Made by a program: the position numbers and the translations under genes
NCBI GenBank assembly: GCA_003427395.1
Contig: BFEA01000062.1
Span: forward strand, 1,306,562 to 1,341,577
DNA: 35,016 nt
Direction of reading: 5' to 3'
Source of the DNA: Chara braunii
Taxonomy: Eukaryota; Streptophyta; Charophyceae; Charales; Characeae
Shown: one piece after another, positions 17,943-28,436 of the stretch
How the letters are laid out: each line of letters opens with the position of its first letter
Position numbering within the stretch: the first letter of the stretch is position 1
The notes under the pieces: generated by a model
Told to the model about the DNA's origin: nothing
Seen by the model: only the letters and a program-made list of their open reading frames with translations
The model's database searches: none

Positions 17943-19811
17943 CTACCTGTAGTTCGTTCTCGTCGTCTTTCCATTCCTCCCATCCTTCTTTCTTGGTACC
18001 GTAATGTGACCCATCACTGGTGTACTATCTGAGATGCACTCCCGCAATGTGTCCTGTGTGCAATCTTGGTCCGATGCCGAAATCATCGAGTTGGTTATGT
18101 GGTAGGCTAACTCCCATGTCCCTAGAGCCCTGTTCCAACGAAATGGGATTACGGTTCGCTTCTTGGGGCTGTTGCATGCGTCCAATCTGGCTGCTGCATC
18201 TATCTCCTTGTGGATGCCTGCTGCTATGTCCCTGAGGGTCAGACAATTCTCGTTCAGTTCCCTGTTCTGATCTCTAAGGACGTTTACTTGGGCCTCCAAA
18301 ATTGCAGCTTGACGTCTGAGCTCTTCCACTGTCTCTTTCTCTGGTGACGTGGATTCTGAACTCTCTTCCCCTTCTTCGGTGGGCTTGTGGACAGCTTCCC
18401 CTTTCTGTTTCTTAGCTTTTCTTTCTATTCTTAATTCTGCATAGCTTTTTGGCCAGCTGATTCGTTGTTGATAGCTCCTTGTGTCAACCCTGATTCTGTT
18501 CTTTTCTACCCTTGTTTTCATGCAATATTGGGCAGGGTAAAATTCATTCAATTCTCCTTTTTTCCTGAGTATTTCGAATTTGTTTTCCATGCTAATGCCC
18601 TCCTCAACTCTGGTTGTTGCTCTCAGATTGCGCAGGTGTTTGTGATGTGCCAGCCTTACTTCCAGTTCTATCGTTCTTTCCAGTTCCAAGGATCTAACGT
18701 AGTGCTGCACGTAGTCCAGTGAGTCGGTGTCTTGTTCCTGGTCCTCATCCTCGTCCCCCATATCTTCTTCTTCCCCTTCTGACCCTTCGTCCCAATCTTC
18801 TTCTCCTGAATCCTTCACATCTGAGCCTTCATCTGAGATTTGTGTGTTAGCGAAGGATTTGTTGGAACTTAACCCTGACCTGGTTCTCTTCCTGCTTTTT
18901 CCGGTGTCTACGTTCCGGCTGTCTATTTCCCTGCTGTCGAGGTCTGCTGCTTGGGACAATGATTTCCTGTAGTCCATTTCTTCCCCTTGTTCTGTGTGGT
19001 GAGAGTGGTCCTCCTCCATTCTGGTGGGACTGTTCTCACTTCTGTTCTCACTTGTTGTGTGATCAGTCCCTTTCTACATGTCGCTGCTCTGTTCGCTGTG
19101 CTTACTGTCCTCTACTTCCATGTCAATTGACAGAGCATTGGCCAGGCCTACTGTTGTCCTCCTCTCTTTAATCGATGCTGACGTGGTCGAAACACTGTCG
19201 GTTTCTTTTGATTTTCGTTTGAGTGACCTGTCAATTTGAAGGCTATCGTGGTTTTTCTGGCTGGAAGAGGTGAACTTTGGCGTTGAGCAGGCAGAATCTT
19301 GTTCTCTCTCCGTGGTTGTTTTGGCTCTTGCGTTCTCAAGGTAGGCCCTTTCTGCGTTTTGGCCAATCACGTGAAGGTCATTCATTGTTTCTAGTCTTTG
19401 CTTCTCGTCCAGTAGGTTAGTCTCACCGATTACTTGTTTCACTAGGTAGCCCGTGGATTTGTCTTCCATTCTCTTTGCTCCCACCGTTTTCCATCTGCTG
19501 TCATAGGGAGGGTAGATGTCAGGCTTAAGCAAAGGTTCCCCTTGCAGCACCCAGATCCATTTTGGTAGCTCCAAGTTATCGTCAAAGATCCATCCCTTGT
19601 ACAGAGCGCCATTGATGTACCACACCCCCGGTTTTTCGTCACACTCCACCAGCATCGATTGCTTGAGTGTGACTTTGTTCCCCGTGACCCCAACGAGGGG
19701 GCAATGCATTCCCAGATGCCCCTTGTTTCTGCATTTGAAACAATAGGGGTTGGTTTTCGTGGAGATGAACACGTTCAGACGCTGTCCGTTTTTCCTGAAA
19801 AAAACAGACAT
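17943..19811 (-). pseudogene. LINE ORF1 C-terminal part: CCHC zinc knuckle, acidic and coiled-coil region
   Basis: ORF1 of L1-type LINEs binds the element RNA. At the start of this part is CFKCRNKGHLGMHC, a perfect CX2CX4HX4C knuckle (about 19,745-19,704). After it come WKTVGAKR and a basic/serine-rich stretch. A single in-frame TAG at 19074-19076 separates this from an acidic region (EEDWDEGSEGEEEDMGDEDE, about 18,800) and a coiled coil (EELRRQAAILEAQVNVLRDQ, about 18,330-18,270). Both halves are in the same frame, so they were one ORF. Its upstream connection is lost in the 399-bp repeats through a 7-T run (19798-19804) where the sister repeat has 6. The long acidic-plus-coiled-coil C-terminus is unusual for a plant ORF1, which usually ends soon after the knuckle. 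Confidence 0.8.
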
Positions 19812-20841
19812 CTGGAAATTTAGGTGGTGTGCCTGATGAGACTTCCAAGCAAGCCACCCTGGCAGCGTGATTTGGGGCCATAGAATCTGAGTTAGCCGGC
19901 AACCAATCTATTATTGGGTTGTTGGAGTATTCATACTGCAATCTTTTTTGCACAAAGCTATGCAGGCCCTTGGATTGGTTGTCAAATTAAACCCAAAAGT
20001 GGTTCTTGAGCATCGTCTGATGATGTCGGGACGCCTCTGCTTGCGGTTCTCTGGGTGGTTTCCAAGGTTGGATTATGACCACCGATCCCTTGCACTTCAA
20101 GGAACCCAATGAGACCACGAATTGGGCATAGGTCGGATCCACTCATAAAACCATGACAGTAAATTTACCCCGTTCAGACACTATCCGTTTTTCCTGAAAA
20201 AACAGACATCTGGAAATTTAGGTGGTGTGCCTGATGAGACTTCCCAGCAAGCCACCCTGGCGTCGTGATTTGGGGCCATAAAATCTGGGTTAGCCGGCAA
20301 CCAGTCTATTATTGGGTTGTTGGGGTATTCATCCTGCAATCTTTTTTGCACAAAGCTATGCAGGCCCTCAGATAGGTTGTCGAATTGAACCCAAAAGTGG
20401 TTCTTTAGCATCGTCTGACGATGTCTGGACGCCTTTGCTTGCGGTTCTCTGGGTGGTTTCCAAGATTGGATTGTGACCACCGATCCCTTGCACTTCAAGG
20501 AACCCAATGAGACCAGGAATTGGGCATAGGTCGGATCCACGCATAAAACCATGACAGTAAATTTACCCCGTTCAGACGCTGTCCGTTTTTCCTGAAAAAC
20601 CAAACATCTGGAAATTTAGGTGGTGTGTCTGATGAGACTTCCAAGCAAGCCACCCTGGCGTCGTGATTTGGGGCCATAAAATCTGGGTTAGCCGGCAACC
20701 AATCTATTATTGGTTGTTGGGGTATTCATCCTGCATTTTTTTTTGCACAAAGCTATGCAGGTCCTCGGATAGGTTGTCGAATTCAACCCAAAAGTGGTTC
20801 TTGAGCATCGTTTGACGATGTCTGGACGCTTCTGCTTGCGG
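19772..20841 (-). repeat. 398-399 bp tandem triplication within LINE ORF1
   Basis: Boundaries CGTTCAGAC occur at 19772, 20171 and 20569. Units 3 and 2 are complete (399 and 398 bp). Unit 1 is completed by 27,468-27,597 beyond the inserted element. Each unit encodes GKFTVMVLCVDPTYAQFLVS and GSVVTIQxWKPPREP, an RRM-like fold pattern seen in plant ORF1 proteins. MLKNHFWVQFDNLSEGLHSF, NPIIDWLPANPDFMAPNHDA and PPKFPDVCFFRKNGQRLN follow. The 398-bp period puts successive units in different frames, so the array cannot be read as one protein. Copies are roughly 95% alike by eye. Confidence 0.88.
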
Positions 20842-21437
20842 TGTCGAGCGCATCGGTCCGGCACCGCACCAAGCAGAGTGGGACCCTCCCGACCGCGTCA
20901 CGCAGAAGTTGGTTTGTTCCTCGTCGCGAATACATAATGGAGCTTCCGCAAGCCGCTCCAGCCGAGTGCGCCAGCCATACCTCTTGCGAGCCCCTACGAC
21001 AAGATAGGGCCTACGCGAGGCACGACTTACCTCTACCTTACGGGAGCTGTCACCTCCCTTCGGTGGGCGTATCCCCGCCGAGCTACCAGTCCACAGTACG
21101 AAAGCTGATCAGTTGCAATCGCAGATGTGGACCAGCCGAGGGCGTTTCTCGTTCGTTGTAGCATAGGGGGTACGCTCGGTATTACGCCTCTATCGAACCC
21201 GCACGCGGGGGGCTGAGGTCCCAAGCGCGACTCGTCGCCGGTCGACTAGGACGTATCCCACACGCCACGCGCACACCACTATAAGGAACATAAAAATACA
21301 AGCACACACACACACACATACATATACATATACAGAACGGCGTTGAACAAACAACGCGACAACACTCCTAGTCCCTTAGTAGCCATCCCATAACTTTCCG
21401 ATTCGGAAATCGGATAGGCGTCGCGCGCGAGACTTAG

Positions 21438-21444
21438 TATAAAA
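21438..21444 (+). promoter_or_regulatory. TATA-box-like motif near the 5' end of the insertion
   Basis: TATAAAA in CTTAGTATAAAACCGTGCGG, about 600 bases inside the plus-strand start of the 6.6-kb insertion. This is a plausible position for a terminal-repeat promoter, but there is no other support. Confidence 0.25.
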
Positions 21445-21578
21445 CCGTGCGGACGCAGGGCTAACTCATATCGACTTGCAATGCAAGCATACTCAACCAG
21501 TCGCAATGATGGCGTACTATGTAGTACCCATACTCATGCGGTCCTCACTAATCTCGAGGGTCGCATTTCGACACTCAA

Positions 21579-21703
21579 GTGTCAGCTGACACGCGCCTTG
21601 AGGTATTGATTTCTCGACGCTGGACAACCGCCAAGTGAGGTTGAGAACCACACCCTCTTCTGCACCCTGCGAAGAGTGGGTGGTACACAGGTTCATACCT
21701 GTG
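21579..21703. repeat. Cluster of a palindrome and two perfect hairpins
   Basis: GTGTCAGCTGACAC (21579-21592) is a perfect 14-base palindrome. ACCACACCCTCTTC (21647-21660) pairs with GAAGAGTGGGTGGT (21671-21684) with one mismatch over a 10-base loop. CACAGGT TCAT ACCTGTG (21686-21703) is a second hairpin two bases on. They lie within the 5' kilobase of the insertion. Confidence 0.75.
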
Positions 21704-22595
21704 GTGACGATCGTCTATTATGGCCCTGGCGAGAAATTAAGGGGTTTGACTTTGACGACTGTCACGGACTACAACGTCCAACCATAGAAATTCTAAAGAG
21801 CAAAGGCTAAAAGGAAAAGTTTCATTTCCCTCGAAAACATAATCTGTTTAACCCTTACGCTCGGTCATTGTAGGCCGCACGAAACACCCAAGGCATATAT
21901 ATTCATGTATATACATACAGAGAGAGAGGGTTATTAATATAGGACGATCACTTCTCACAGTCAGAGTGGGACTCCTCTCAACCATATATTTATGTATGTG
22001 ACCGCAGACAGTCAAATCCAAGGTCCGAATCACCAAACATACCTGCAATCACATCAAAGATTCAACCAAAAAGTCTATGCACTACACGGGGTCAACTTCA
22101 ACCGTTCCATGCACTCATACCCCTTGTTTTAGCCATGCAAGCCTCACTCTTGTGCAACTCCTCAAAATAAAATACTCAGTACTTTTCTTTAAATGACCAT
22201 TCAAATAAAGTCCGGGCGAAAACACAACAAAACAGTTCAAATCATAAGGCTAAATTGAGTGACATGGAGTTGAATCGTAAACCGACGAATCGGCAACCGA
22301 CCTGTTATCAGTGATAACAAAAGATGATTATTGTAGTATCAAGCTGAATCCTGAATCAATCGATCAAGAAGACCTGTAACACAAGACAGACCAACCCCCA
22401 AGCTAAAATCATAAGTGTATGGAGAATACAACTCCATAACATATTATCACCCAAGATCCTTCTACAAGCTAAGCCTAAGCCTGCCTCTAAGCCAGTGCCT
22501 GAAAAAAGGTAGACCCTGACAAAGTCTCCTCTATATAGAGTGGATTGCCAGAATCACCATCTGTCGAAATATAATCTAACTCCTCTGAACTAGGA

Positions 22596-22972
22596 AAATT
22601 TTGGCAGCGCTTCCCGTAGAGAAAGTGCTATTCCAAGATTTATACAAGGCTAAGTTCGAAATATAAGTGACTCTGACTTCTCAAGGTTCAATTTTGTCTA
22701 ACTTCCTGAATTAGTAAAAATTTGGGCAGCACTCCCTTTAGAAAATGAGGTTTTCCAGATTTTTTCTAAGTCAATAAAGTCAGAACAATTGGACCCTGAA
22801 AAAGGCAAAATTTGACTAACTCATTGGTTTTGTAGAAATTTCGGCAGCGCTTCCTCTAGAGAAAGTGGCTTACCAAAATTTATACGAGACTAAGTATAAT
22901 AAATGATCCTAGAAAAGAAAGTGGCTTACCAAAATTTATACGAGACTAAGTATAATAAATGATCCTAGAAAA
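22596..22972. repeat. Tandem stem-loop array, period about 120 bp
   Basis: Three similar hairpins start at 22596, 22718 and 22836. Consensus left arm AAATTTYGGCAGCGCTT, loop around CTCTAGAGA, right arm AAGTGGCTTACCAAAATTT. Each is preceded by a CTAACTYCYTGAA-like box. Arms vary together (TTTTGG/CCAAGA in the first, TTTGGG/CCAGAT in the second). The right half of the third unit is exactly duplicated as a 56-bp repeat (22861-22916 and 22917-22972). Confidence 0.7.
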
Positions 22973-23239
22973 TGCAGGAATCGACCTAAGTAAAAATGAA
23001 CTTAGCCCTGAAAATGCAGGAATTGAAACTAACTCCTATGGCTCTAGCACGTGGCGAGCGTCTAAAGCGACTACCTATTAAACTGAAACTCAGACCAAGT
23101 AGTAATCTCACTCAGTCACATGCAAGGCCACCCCACGAGGAGTAAGTACTCTCACCATCCCTAAGTCAAAGTCCTCATAGATAGTTCATGAGTCTTTCAG
23201 ACGCTTTACCCCTCATACCCAACTTACATATGGCGTAGT

Positions 23240-23858
23240 GCTAGACCATTCAACTTAGAAACAATGTCTAGCATGCCTTAAGATATACACGAACAGGTTG
23301 CACTACTACTTTTCTCTTCTTTGGGCATTTGACTAGACCATTCGGCTTGGAAACAATGCCTAGCCGCCCTGAATTGTTTAATATCAAAAGTTTAATAACT
23401 TTCTGACTTTGTTCTCAAAAGAAAATGCAAATATGGGCAGGGGCTGAACCATTCGGCTTGAAAACAATGTTCAGCTTGCCCAAGCTACTTCCAATTATAC
23501 TCTGTAATTTCCCTTCTCTTCTTAGTGATATGGCTTAGCGCTGGACCATTCGGCTTGGAAACAATGCCCAACTGCCAGTTCACATGCAAATATAAGTAAA
23601 ATACTTTCTTTTATACTCAGTTTATACTTATGTGTGTGGTTTTCAGGTTAAAGCATTCAACTTAGAAACAATGTTCAGCCTTAGACCAAAATCTTCCCTC
23701 AGAATAAAACAAGAACGTAAACCCTTCAATTCACGCAAACCCTCAGAAATTAAACACAACAACCAGGCCATTCAACTTAGAAACAATGCCTGACCCTTCA
23801 GAAAACAACCAAACAAACATAGCCTAGGGTCATTCAGCATAGAAACAATGTCGAGTCT
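23240..23858. repeat. Array of seven short stem-loops with constant core and covarying stems
   Basis: The core CCATTCGGCTTGGAAACAAT G (or CATTCAACTTAGAAACAATG) occurs at about 23247, 23338, 23449, 23547, 23654, 23769 and 23831. The flanks pair: GCTAGAC/GTCTAGC (first), CTAG/CTAG (second), GCTGAAC/GTTCAGC (third), TGG/CCA (fourth), GGTTAAA/TTCAGCC (fifth, imperfect) and CAGGC/GCCTG (sixth). The seventh pairs poorly. The inner ATT/AAT is constant and a single extra C sits on the left side. Spacing is 60-115 bases. Pairing kept while sequence changes argues for a selected RNA or cruciform structure. No known family was recognised. Confidence 0.75.
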
Positions 23859-23859
23859 T

Positions 23860-25465
23860 TGGTTAACCCAGTCAAACGCATGCAGTCTGCCTTCCTCCCA
23901 CCTTCCCCCAGTTCATCCCTTAGTCTGCTTTCAGTTAAAATAAAACTAAAACTTATGCTTCACTCTCACACATTCCTTCCATCTAGTCTGATTAGGTCCT
24001 GAAAGAAAGCAAAGTCATAGGGGCAATCTCATGCATACATCAATCAAACTAAAAGGAGATAGGCAAACATGGGTATAGAGGGTTTATACAGATAGAAAGG
24101 GATATACCTGTCAGTTCCCTGCCTCCACAACCTCGCCTAGGTTCCGGCAGAGCTCCAGCAATCGATGGGTGGACTCCCCACAGAGTCTTGCTGCGGTCCT
24201 ACGGGTTGCAATCCCGCCAGCTGCCTTCCTCTCAGACCAAGATTAGACTCAGAGTAAGAAGGGCAAAAGATAAGAGGTTTCAAACTCTCGAGATACAAGA
24301 GGGAGACTGACTCAACTCCCAGGAGAGGGCCTTGAAATCTTCAGTCGCATTAGGGCCCCACAATGATGGCCAAGGTTCTGAACAGCCTGGTCAACTGCAG
24401 CCAAACTGCCGAATAGCCTTTTTTGACGAACCTTCAAGTCGGAGCAGTACCCCTCCTTCTCAACGAGCATGATCTCTTCTTAGATCAAAACGTCGCTGTG
24501 CCACCTGGGGTGGCTGCGTCCGAACAACATAGAGCCCCCAAACAAAAATACTTCCCTAGTTGCAGCCCATTGTCGGCAGAAATCGCAGTCCTTCAAGTGC
24601 CTGTGCTCCAAATGGCACCGTGCCGCTGTAGGGGGTCAAAGACGCCCCAAATCTGTAGCCTGCTGCCTGAGAAGAACAACAACAACTCGAGCATGGCAAA
24701 CACAGAAGGCACGGCCTGCGGATGAGCAGCAGGGTAGTGAAGCAGCGAAGCGCAAGGCAACACCAACAACCCGGTCACACCGCACAACAAACTCATCGTC
24801 CCGCAAAGAACTACATGCGACGCAAGTGGGACACCGGCAGCAGGGCAGCGGCGGAGCGCAGAAGAGGACGCCCGCATATCCATCACGGAGCGAAGCAGCA
24901 CGCGACGTACCCAGATCACGATTGAACCCCGTAGATTTTTGGTTCCCACCACCCACTGAGCCAGGGGGTCACTTCGACAAACACCCGTCCTCATCTACAG
25001 GTAACACAGACATCCCGAACCAAGCGGCCTCCATAGTTCAACACTCGAACTGTAGCTTCTCAAACCCAACACTTGATTTGTAAGGTACTCATTCTCTCTC
25101 CTCCTCAACTTAGTTCCACCCCAACCTACTCACTTTGTTTCCCTTTTGACTCGTTTGCTCCCTTTCGCCCCCATCGGTCATCCTTGGGCCCCCTGTCGTG
25201 TCTCGGTAAGAGCCTGCGCCTGGTCGTTCGTGTGACCAGGTTCAGTCGAAATCGTGGGGCGAATACCTCAGCTCGGGAGAACATCACAGCATGCGCTTCG
25301 GAGAGAGAGCTCGCGCGGCCAACAGGTAAGTCTCCAACCCCGCGGCTGTCCTCACGCTACTTCCATCAATATGATGGACGGAATCAGAATGAACCTCCCG
25401 CCCGAATGCAGGGAGATTCACCGTGCCCTGTACAGAAGCCGCTCGGCATCTACCGTCCACCAGGT
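23860..25465. other. Non-coding interior of the insertion
   Basis: No protein family was recognised on either strand. TTTTTGGTTCCCACCACCCA near 24,937 resembles sequence found just inside some plant gypsy-type elements, but there is no supporting primer site. Several GTAAG-type donors occur near 25,199, 25,324 and 25,466 without a coding frame that would make an exon convincing. Confidence 0.4.
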
Positions 25466-25466
25466 A

Positions 25467-25469
<3 letters not shown>

Positions 25470-25532
<63 letters not shown>
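25470..25532 (+). repeat. (CT)n microsatellite followed by (GT)n
   Basis: About 60 bases of CT, then TTTGTGTGTGTGTGTTTG. Proteins predicted across it are artefacts of the repeat. Confidence 0.95.
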
Positions 25533-25534
<2 letters not shown>

Positions 25535-25650
25535 TGTGTGTGTGTTTGCTCAGCTTATTGTCCACCACCGACCGATCGCTGGTTCTCGTTTCTGATCTTC
25601 CCACTCGCCCGCAGCCCCTAACACTTACCCCGTTGAACCCACTATCTTAT

Positions 25651-25923
25651 GGTTAAAACTAACAGTACCATTAGATTCGCAATACTAAAAAACCCCTACT
25701 TACAACTTTACTTTGCCTGTTTCTATAAAGAATCGGGCGAGATATTGTGTTTTCCTCCTGCCATATCCGCTTTCTTCGACACCTTCGCGCAACTATTTTT
25801 TCTTCTAACTCTCTCTTTACTACTCGAACGCAAAAACTAACACGACCACTAAGCTCGCCAGGGTGAAAAACCCCGACTTAGCACCTTCTCTCGCCCGAAT
25901 TCATTAAGAATCAGGCGAGATAT
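25651..25923. repeat. Diverged tandem duplication with hairpin ends, about 180-bp period
   Basis: Two copies each run from an AACTAACA box through AAAAACCCC and end in a hairpin: GCCTGTTTC TATAAA GAATCGGGC (near 25714) and TCTCGCCCGAATTC ATTAA GAATCAGGCGAGA (25889-25920), each followed by GAGATAT or ATAT. Identity is low between the hairpins. Confidence 0.5.
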
Positions 25924-26734
25924 CACCTTCCCTGTCCGCCATGGCCACTCTCCCCTTCTGCTCCGCCAGCTTCATTGTCAAATGCTGGCGCAATATCGCG
26001 CCTGGGTTCATTCGTCCCTCACTGCGTCCATATTCCGCCTCGCCCGCTCGCTCCTCCTAGGCTCCTTTGCGTCCCGCTAGGTGGCCGGCTGCGCGCTAAC
26101 CCAGACACCACAAGGACGTTGATTGATACAGACAACGGAACGGTGGTCGCAAGAGTCGAAATCCGCTGAAGGAGTGTGTAACAACTCTCCTGCCGAATCC
26201 ATCAGCCCCGCAGTTCTGCAGAAACTTCGGAGGGAACCAGCTACTAGACGGATCGATTAGTCTTTCGCCCCTATACCATCCTTTGGACGAACGATCCACA
26301 CGCAGCAGCAGCGCAGCAGCGCAACAGCCTTCCCCCAAACTCCCTCTGGCCCGCTCCGTCTTTCAGGGCCCCAACGGGCATACTCACACCCACGTCTTCC
26401 GCAACAGATTGCGGGATCGAGGCGCCGCCCCGTTGCCTTGCTTGAAGCGTGGGCCCAGGTGAATCGGCACTGGTGCAGGTCTTGGTGGTAGTAGCAAATA
26501 TTAAATGAGAACTTTGAAGGCCGAAGTAGGAGCGGGTTTCATGGGAGCGACCGCCGCAGCCTGTAGCTGCTGCCTCCCGATAGTGCCCTGGGCCGCCAGT
26601 GCCCAAGTGCAGTCTCGTCTGTCGGGTCCGAATGGCCACGCTCCCGCTCAAATCTCTCTCACGACAAATCGTTGGTGGCAGCGCTCCTGCAGAAGTGCCC
26701 AGGCCACTCAGTTTTCTTCCGCCTCGTGGGCTAA

Positions 26735-26885
26735 TCACCACTGGCTTGCATGCACGTTGAGCTCCTTGGTCCATATTTCAAGAAGGGCGGGATAGAGAAA
26801 TTCCACCGGCATCCCGAACGCGCAGGAACCCGAACTCAGGTTCGTTTCCCAGCAGTTCAACGGTGTACCAACTGAACCGGACCCG
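26735..26885 (-). mobile_element. tRNA-headed SINE (copy 3)
   Basis: On the minus strand GGTTCAGTTGGTACACC (A box, plus coordinates 26862-26878) is followed by GTTGAACTGCTGGGAAACGA and GAGTTCGGGTTCC (B box, 26825-26837), a correct Pol III spacing. The head matches the copies at 1417 and 33,340. The downstream limit and tail are not clear. It lies inside the 6.6-kb insertion. Confidence 0.6.
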
Positions 26886-27467
26886 TCGGTCTCCCTGCGG
26901 GTCTCGGAACCAATAAAAAAAAATGAAAAATTTAATACGGAACACAGAAAAAGGCAAAAGAAACCGGGGCCGCTGCGTTGCCTACCTTCGACGCCGTACA
27001 TTCTTAAGCCTCGGAGGGCCACACCTTGTCGTTGGCTCTCCACGCCCGCCAAGCTCCCGCACCTACCACGCGGAGGCTTGACTCGCGTTCTATTCTCTCA
27101 CACACTCCGTTTGCAACACTGACGTCGCGCCGTTGTCGAAACGGATCTCTACGCACGCGCGCATGTCTCAATCGAACGTACCAATCAAAAGAACTATATG
27201 ATTTAATCACAACTTTTAAGTACTAATAAAACCAGTCGACTGGCATCCACACCGGCTTCACAATCATCAACAGAGAAAAAGAGATCACGAGCTCCTTAAA
27301 TCCGCCCGCCCACACACTGTTTACTCTAGTCAACCATCCAGTCAACATAAACCACAGACGCAGTCGCGCCTCGCGAGGTATGTTTTAAACCTTAAACTAA
27401 ACCTGTTTTCTGTTGCTTGCAAAAACCAGGGCGGATACCCTTGTAAGGGTATTCGCACCGACAACGG

Positions 27468-28436
27468 TTCTCTGGGTGGTTTCCAAGGTTGGATTGTGAC
27501 CACCGATCCCTTGCACTTCAAGGAACCCAATGAGACTAGGAATTGGGCATAGCTCGGATCCACGCATAAAACCATGACAGTAAATTTACCCCGTTTGTGA
27601 TATGACACGTCAGACTCTGTTCCTTGGACACTTTCCAATTCCATCAGACAGTCCATGACCCATCCTCTTTTCTCATTTAGAGGTAAATCCCTGTTCTTGT
27701 TGGTGAAGTTGAATAGGACCGCGTGTTTCTCATACAGGTCGTTCAACGATTGCAATTGCTGCTTGGGATATTCCCACACTTCCACTTCTACCTGTTCTCC
27801 AGTTGTGTTTTTGATCGTTGCCTCCGTTCTTATGATTTCGTCTTTTATTCCCGTTTTTCTCATCAAGAACTCGATTGCCCTTTGTCCTAGAGCCTTGCTT
27901 GCTGTTCTTGGCTTCTGCGTCCCATCGGAAGAGGTCTGCGTGGGCGATCTCGAATTCTGGGATGCTGTTGGATTCGGAGGTGGTCCCGACTGTGCCTTGT
28001 CCTGTTCGTTGAGAGCTCTTCAGGCTGCTTGTAAGTACGAATCTGCCGTGGCGGGTGCTGGAAAGTGGACTACACCGTGTACCACTTCGTTGTGGCAATG
28101 GCGGTGCACGGAAGTGTCGCACTGAAGGTTTGGTGGATGCAGCTTGCTTCTTGGAAAGCGCAGCAACTCCGATGTCGCAAGTCCTTGCTCTGGTCGTAGG
28201 TGGGGCGGAGAACCCGGTGTTACGATTGACTAGTGTAACCCAGAGAGGGCAAAGGAGTCTTGGTGGTGGGTGAAGTGTGGTGTGTTCCGGTTGGGATGGG
28301 CTACGGGCCCGATTGGTTGGGGTAGTGCTTGACGAACGGGCTTGGTCTGATGTGTGCTTGGTATCTGGTCGGGTGATGAATGAAGTCCGGTTGGACCCCG
28401 ATGTAAGGGTGATGGAGGGGCTGTCAAGTGAGGCAA
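27468..28436 (-). pseudogene. LINE ORF1 N-terminal part
   Basis: The frame starts at about 28436 with a proline/threonine-rich region (PSPLHRGPTGLHSSPDQIPS). After stops near 28230 and 28031 the same frame continues SGPPPNPTASQNSRSPTQTS, KALGQRAIEFLMRKTGIKDE, EVEVWEYPKQQLQSLNDLYE, NRDLPLNEKRGWVMDCLMEL and GKFTVMVLCVDPSYAQFLVS, then WKPPREP at 27,470, where the 6.6-kb insertion cuts it. A disordered N-terminus followed by a globular part and an RRM-like fold fits LINE ORF1. It joins the repeat units at 20,841 once the insertion is ignored. Confidence 0.75.

Larger units (their letters stand above)
20842..27463. mobile_element. 6.6-kb insertion splitting the LINE; non-coding, class unresolved
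   Basis: The LINE repeat unit breaks at GCTTGCGG (ending 20841) and resumes at GGTTCTCTGGG (27466), exactly where the intact sister units read GCTTGCGGTTCTCTGGG. The insert begins TGTCGAGCGCATCGG and ends ATTCGCACCGACA, giving a TGTCG...CGACA terminal match. Flanking GCGG and ACGG could be a 4-bp target duplication with one change. The TG...CA ends suit an LTR-type element, but no pair of direct LTRs, primer site, gag or pol was seen. A large non-autonomous derivative or a nested composite are both possible. The interior holds stem-loop arrays, a CT microsatellite and a SINE. Confidence 0.65.

Noticed and set aside
23240-23858. Resemblance of the seven regularly spaced repeats to a CRISPR array
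   Set aside because: Spacing varies from 60 to 115 bases, flanking stems vary, there are no cas genes, and the setting is a plant nuclear genome.
25254-25621. Exons suggested by GTAAGT-type donors near 25,324 and 25,466
   Set aside because: No matching acceptors with a sustained frame; the predicted peptides run into the CT microsatellite and show no family.
26271-26774. Minus-strand ORF of 167 codons
   Set aside because: GC-rich compositional ORF inside the non-coding insertion, with an overlapping plus ORF and no motif.
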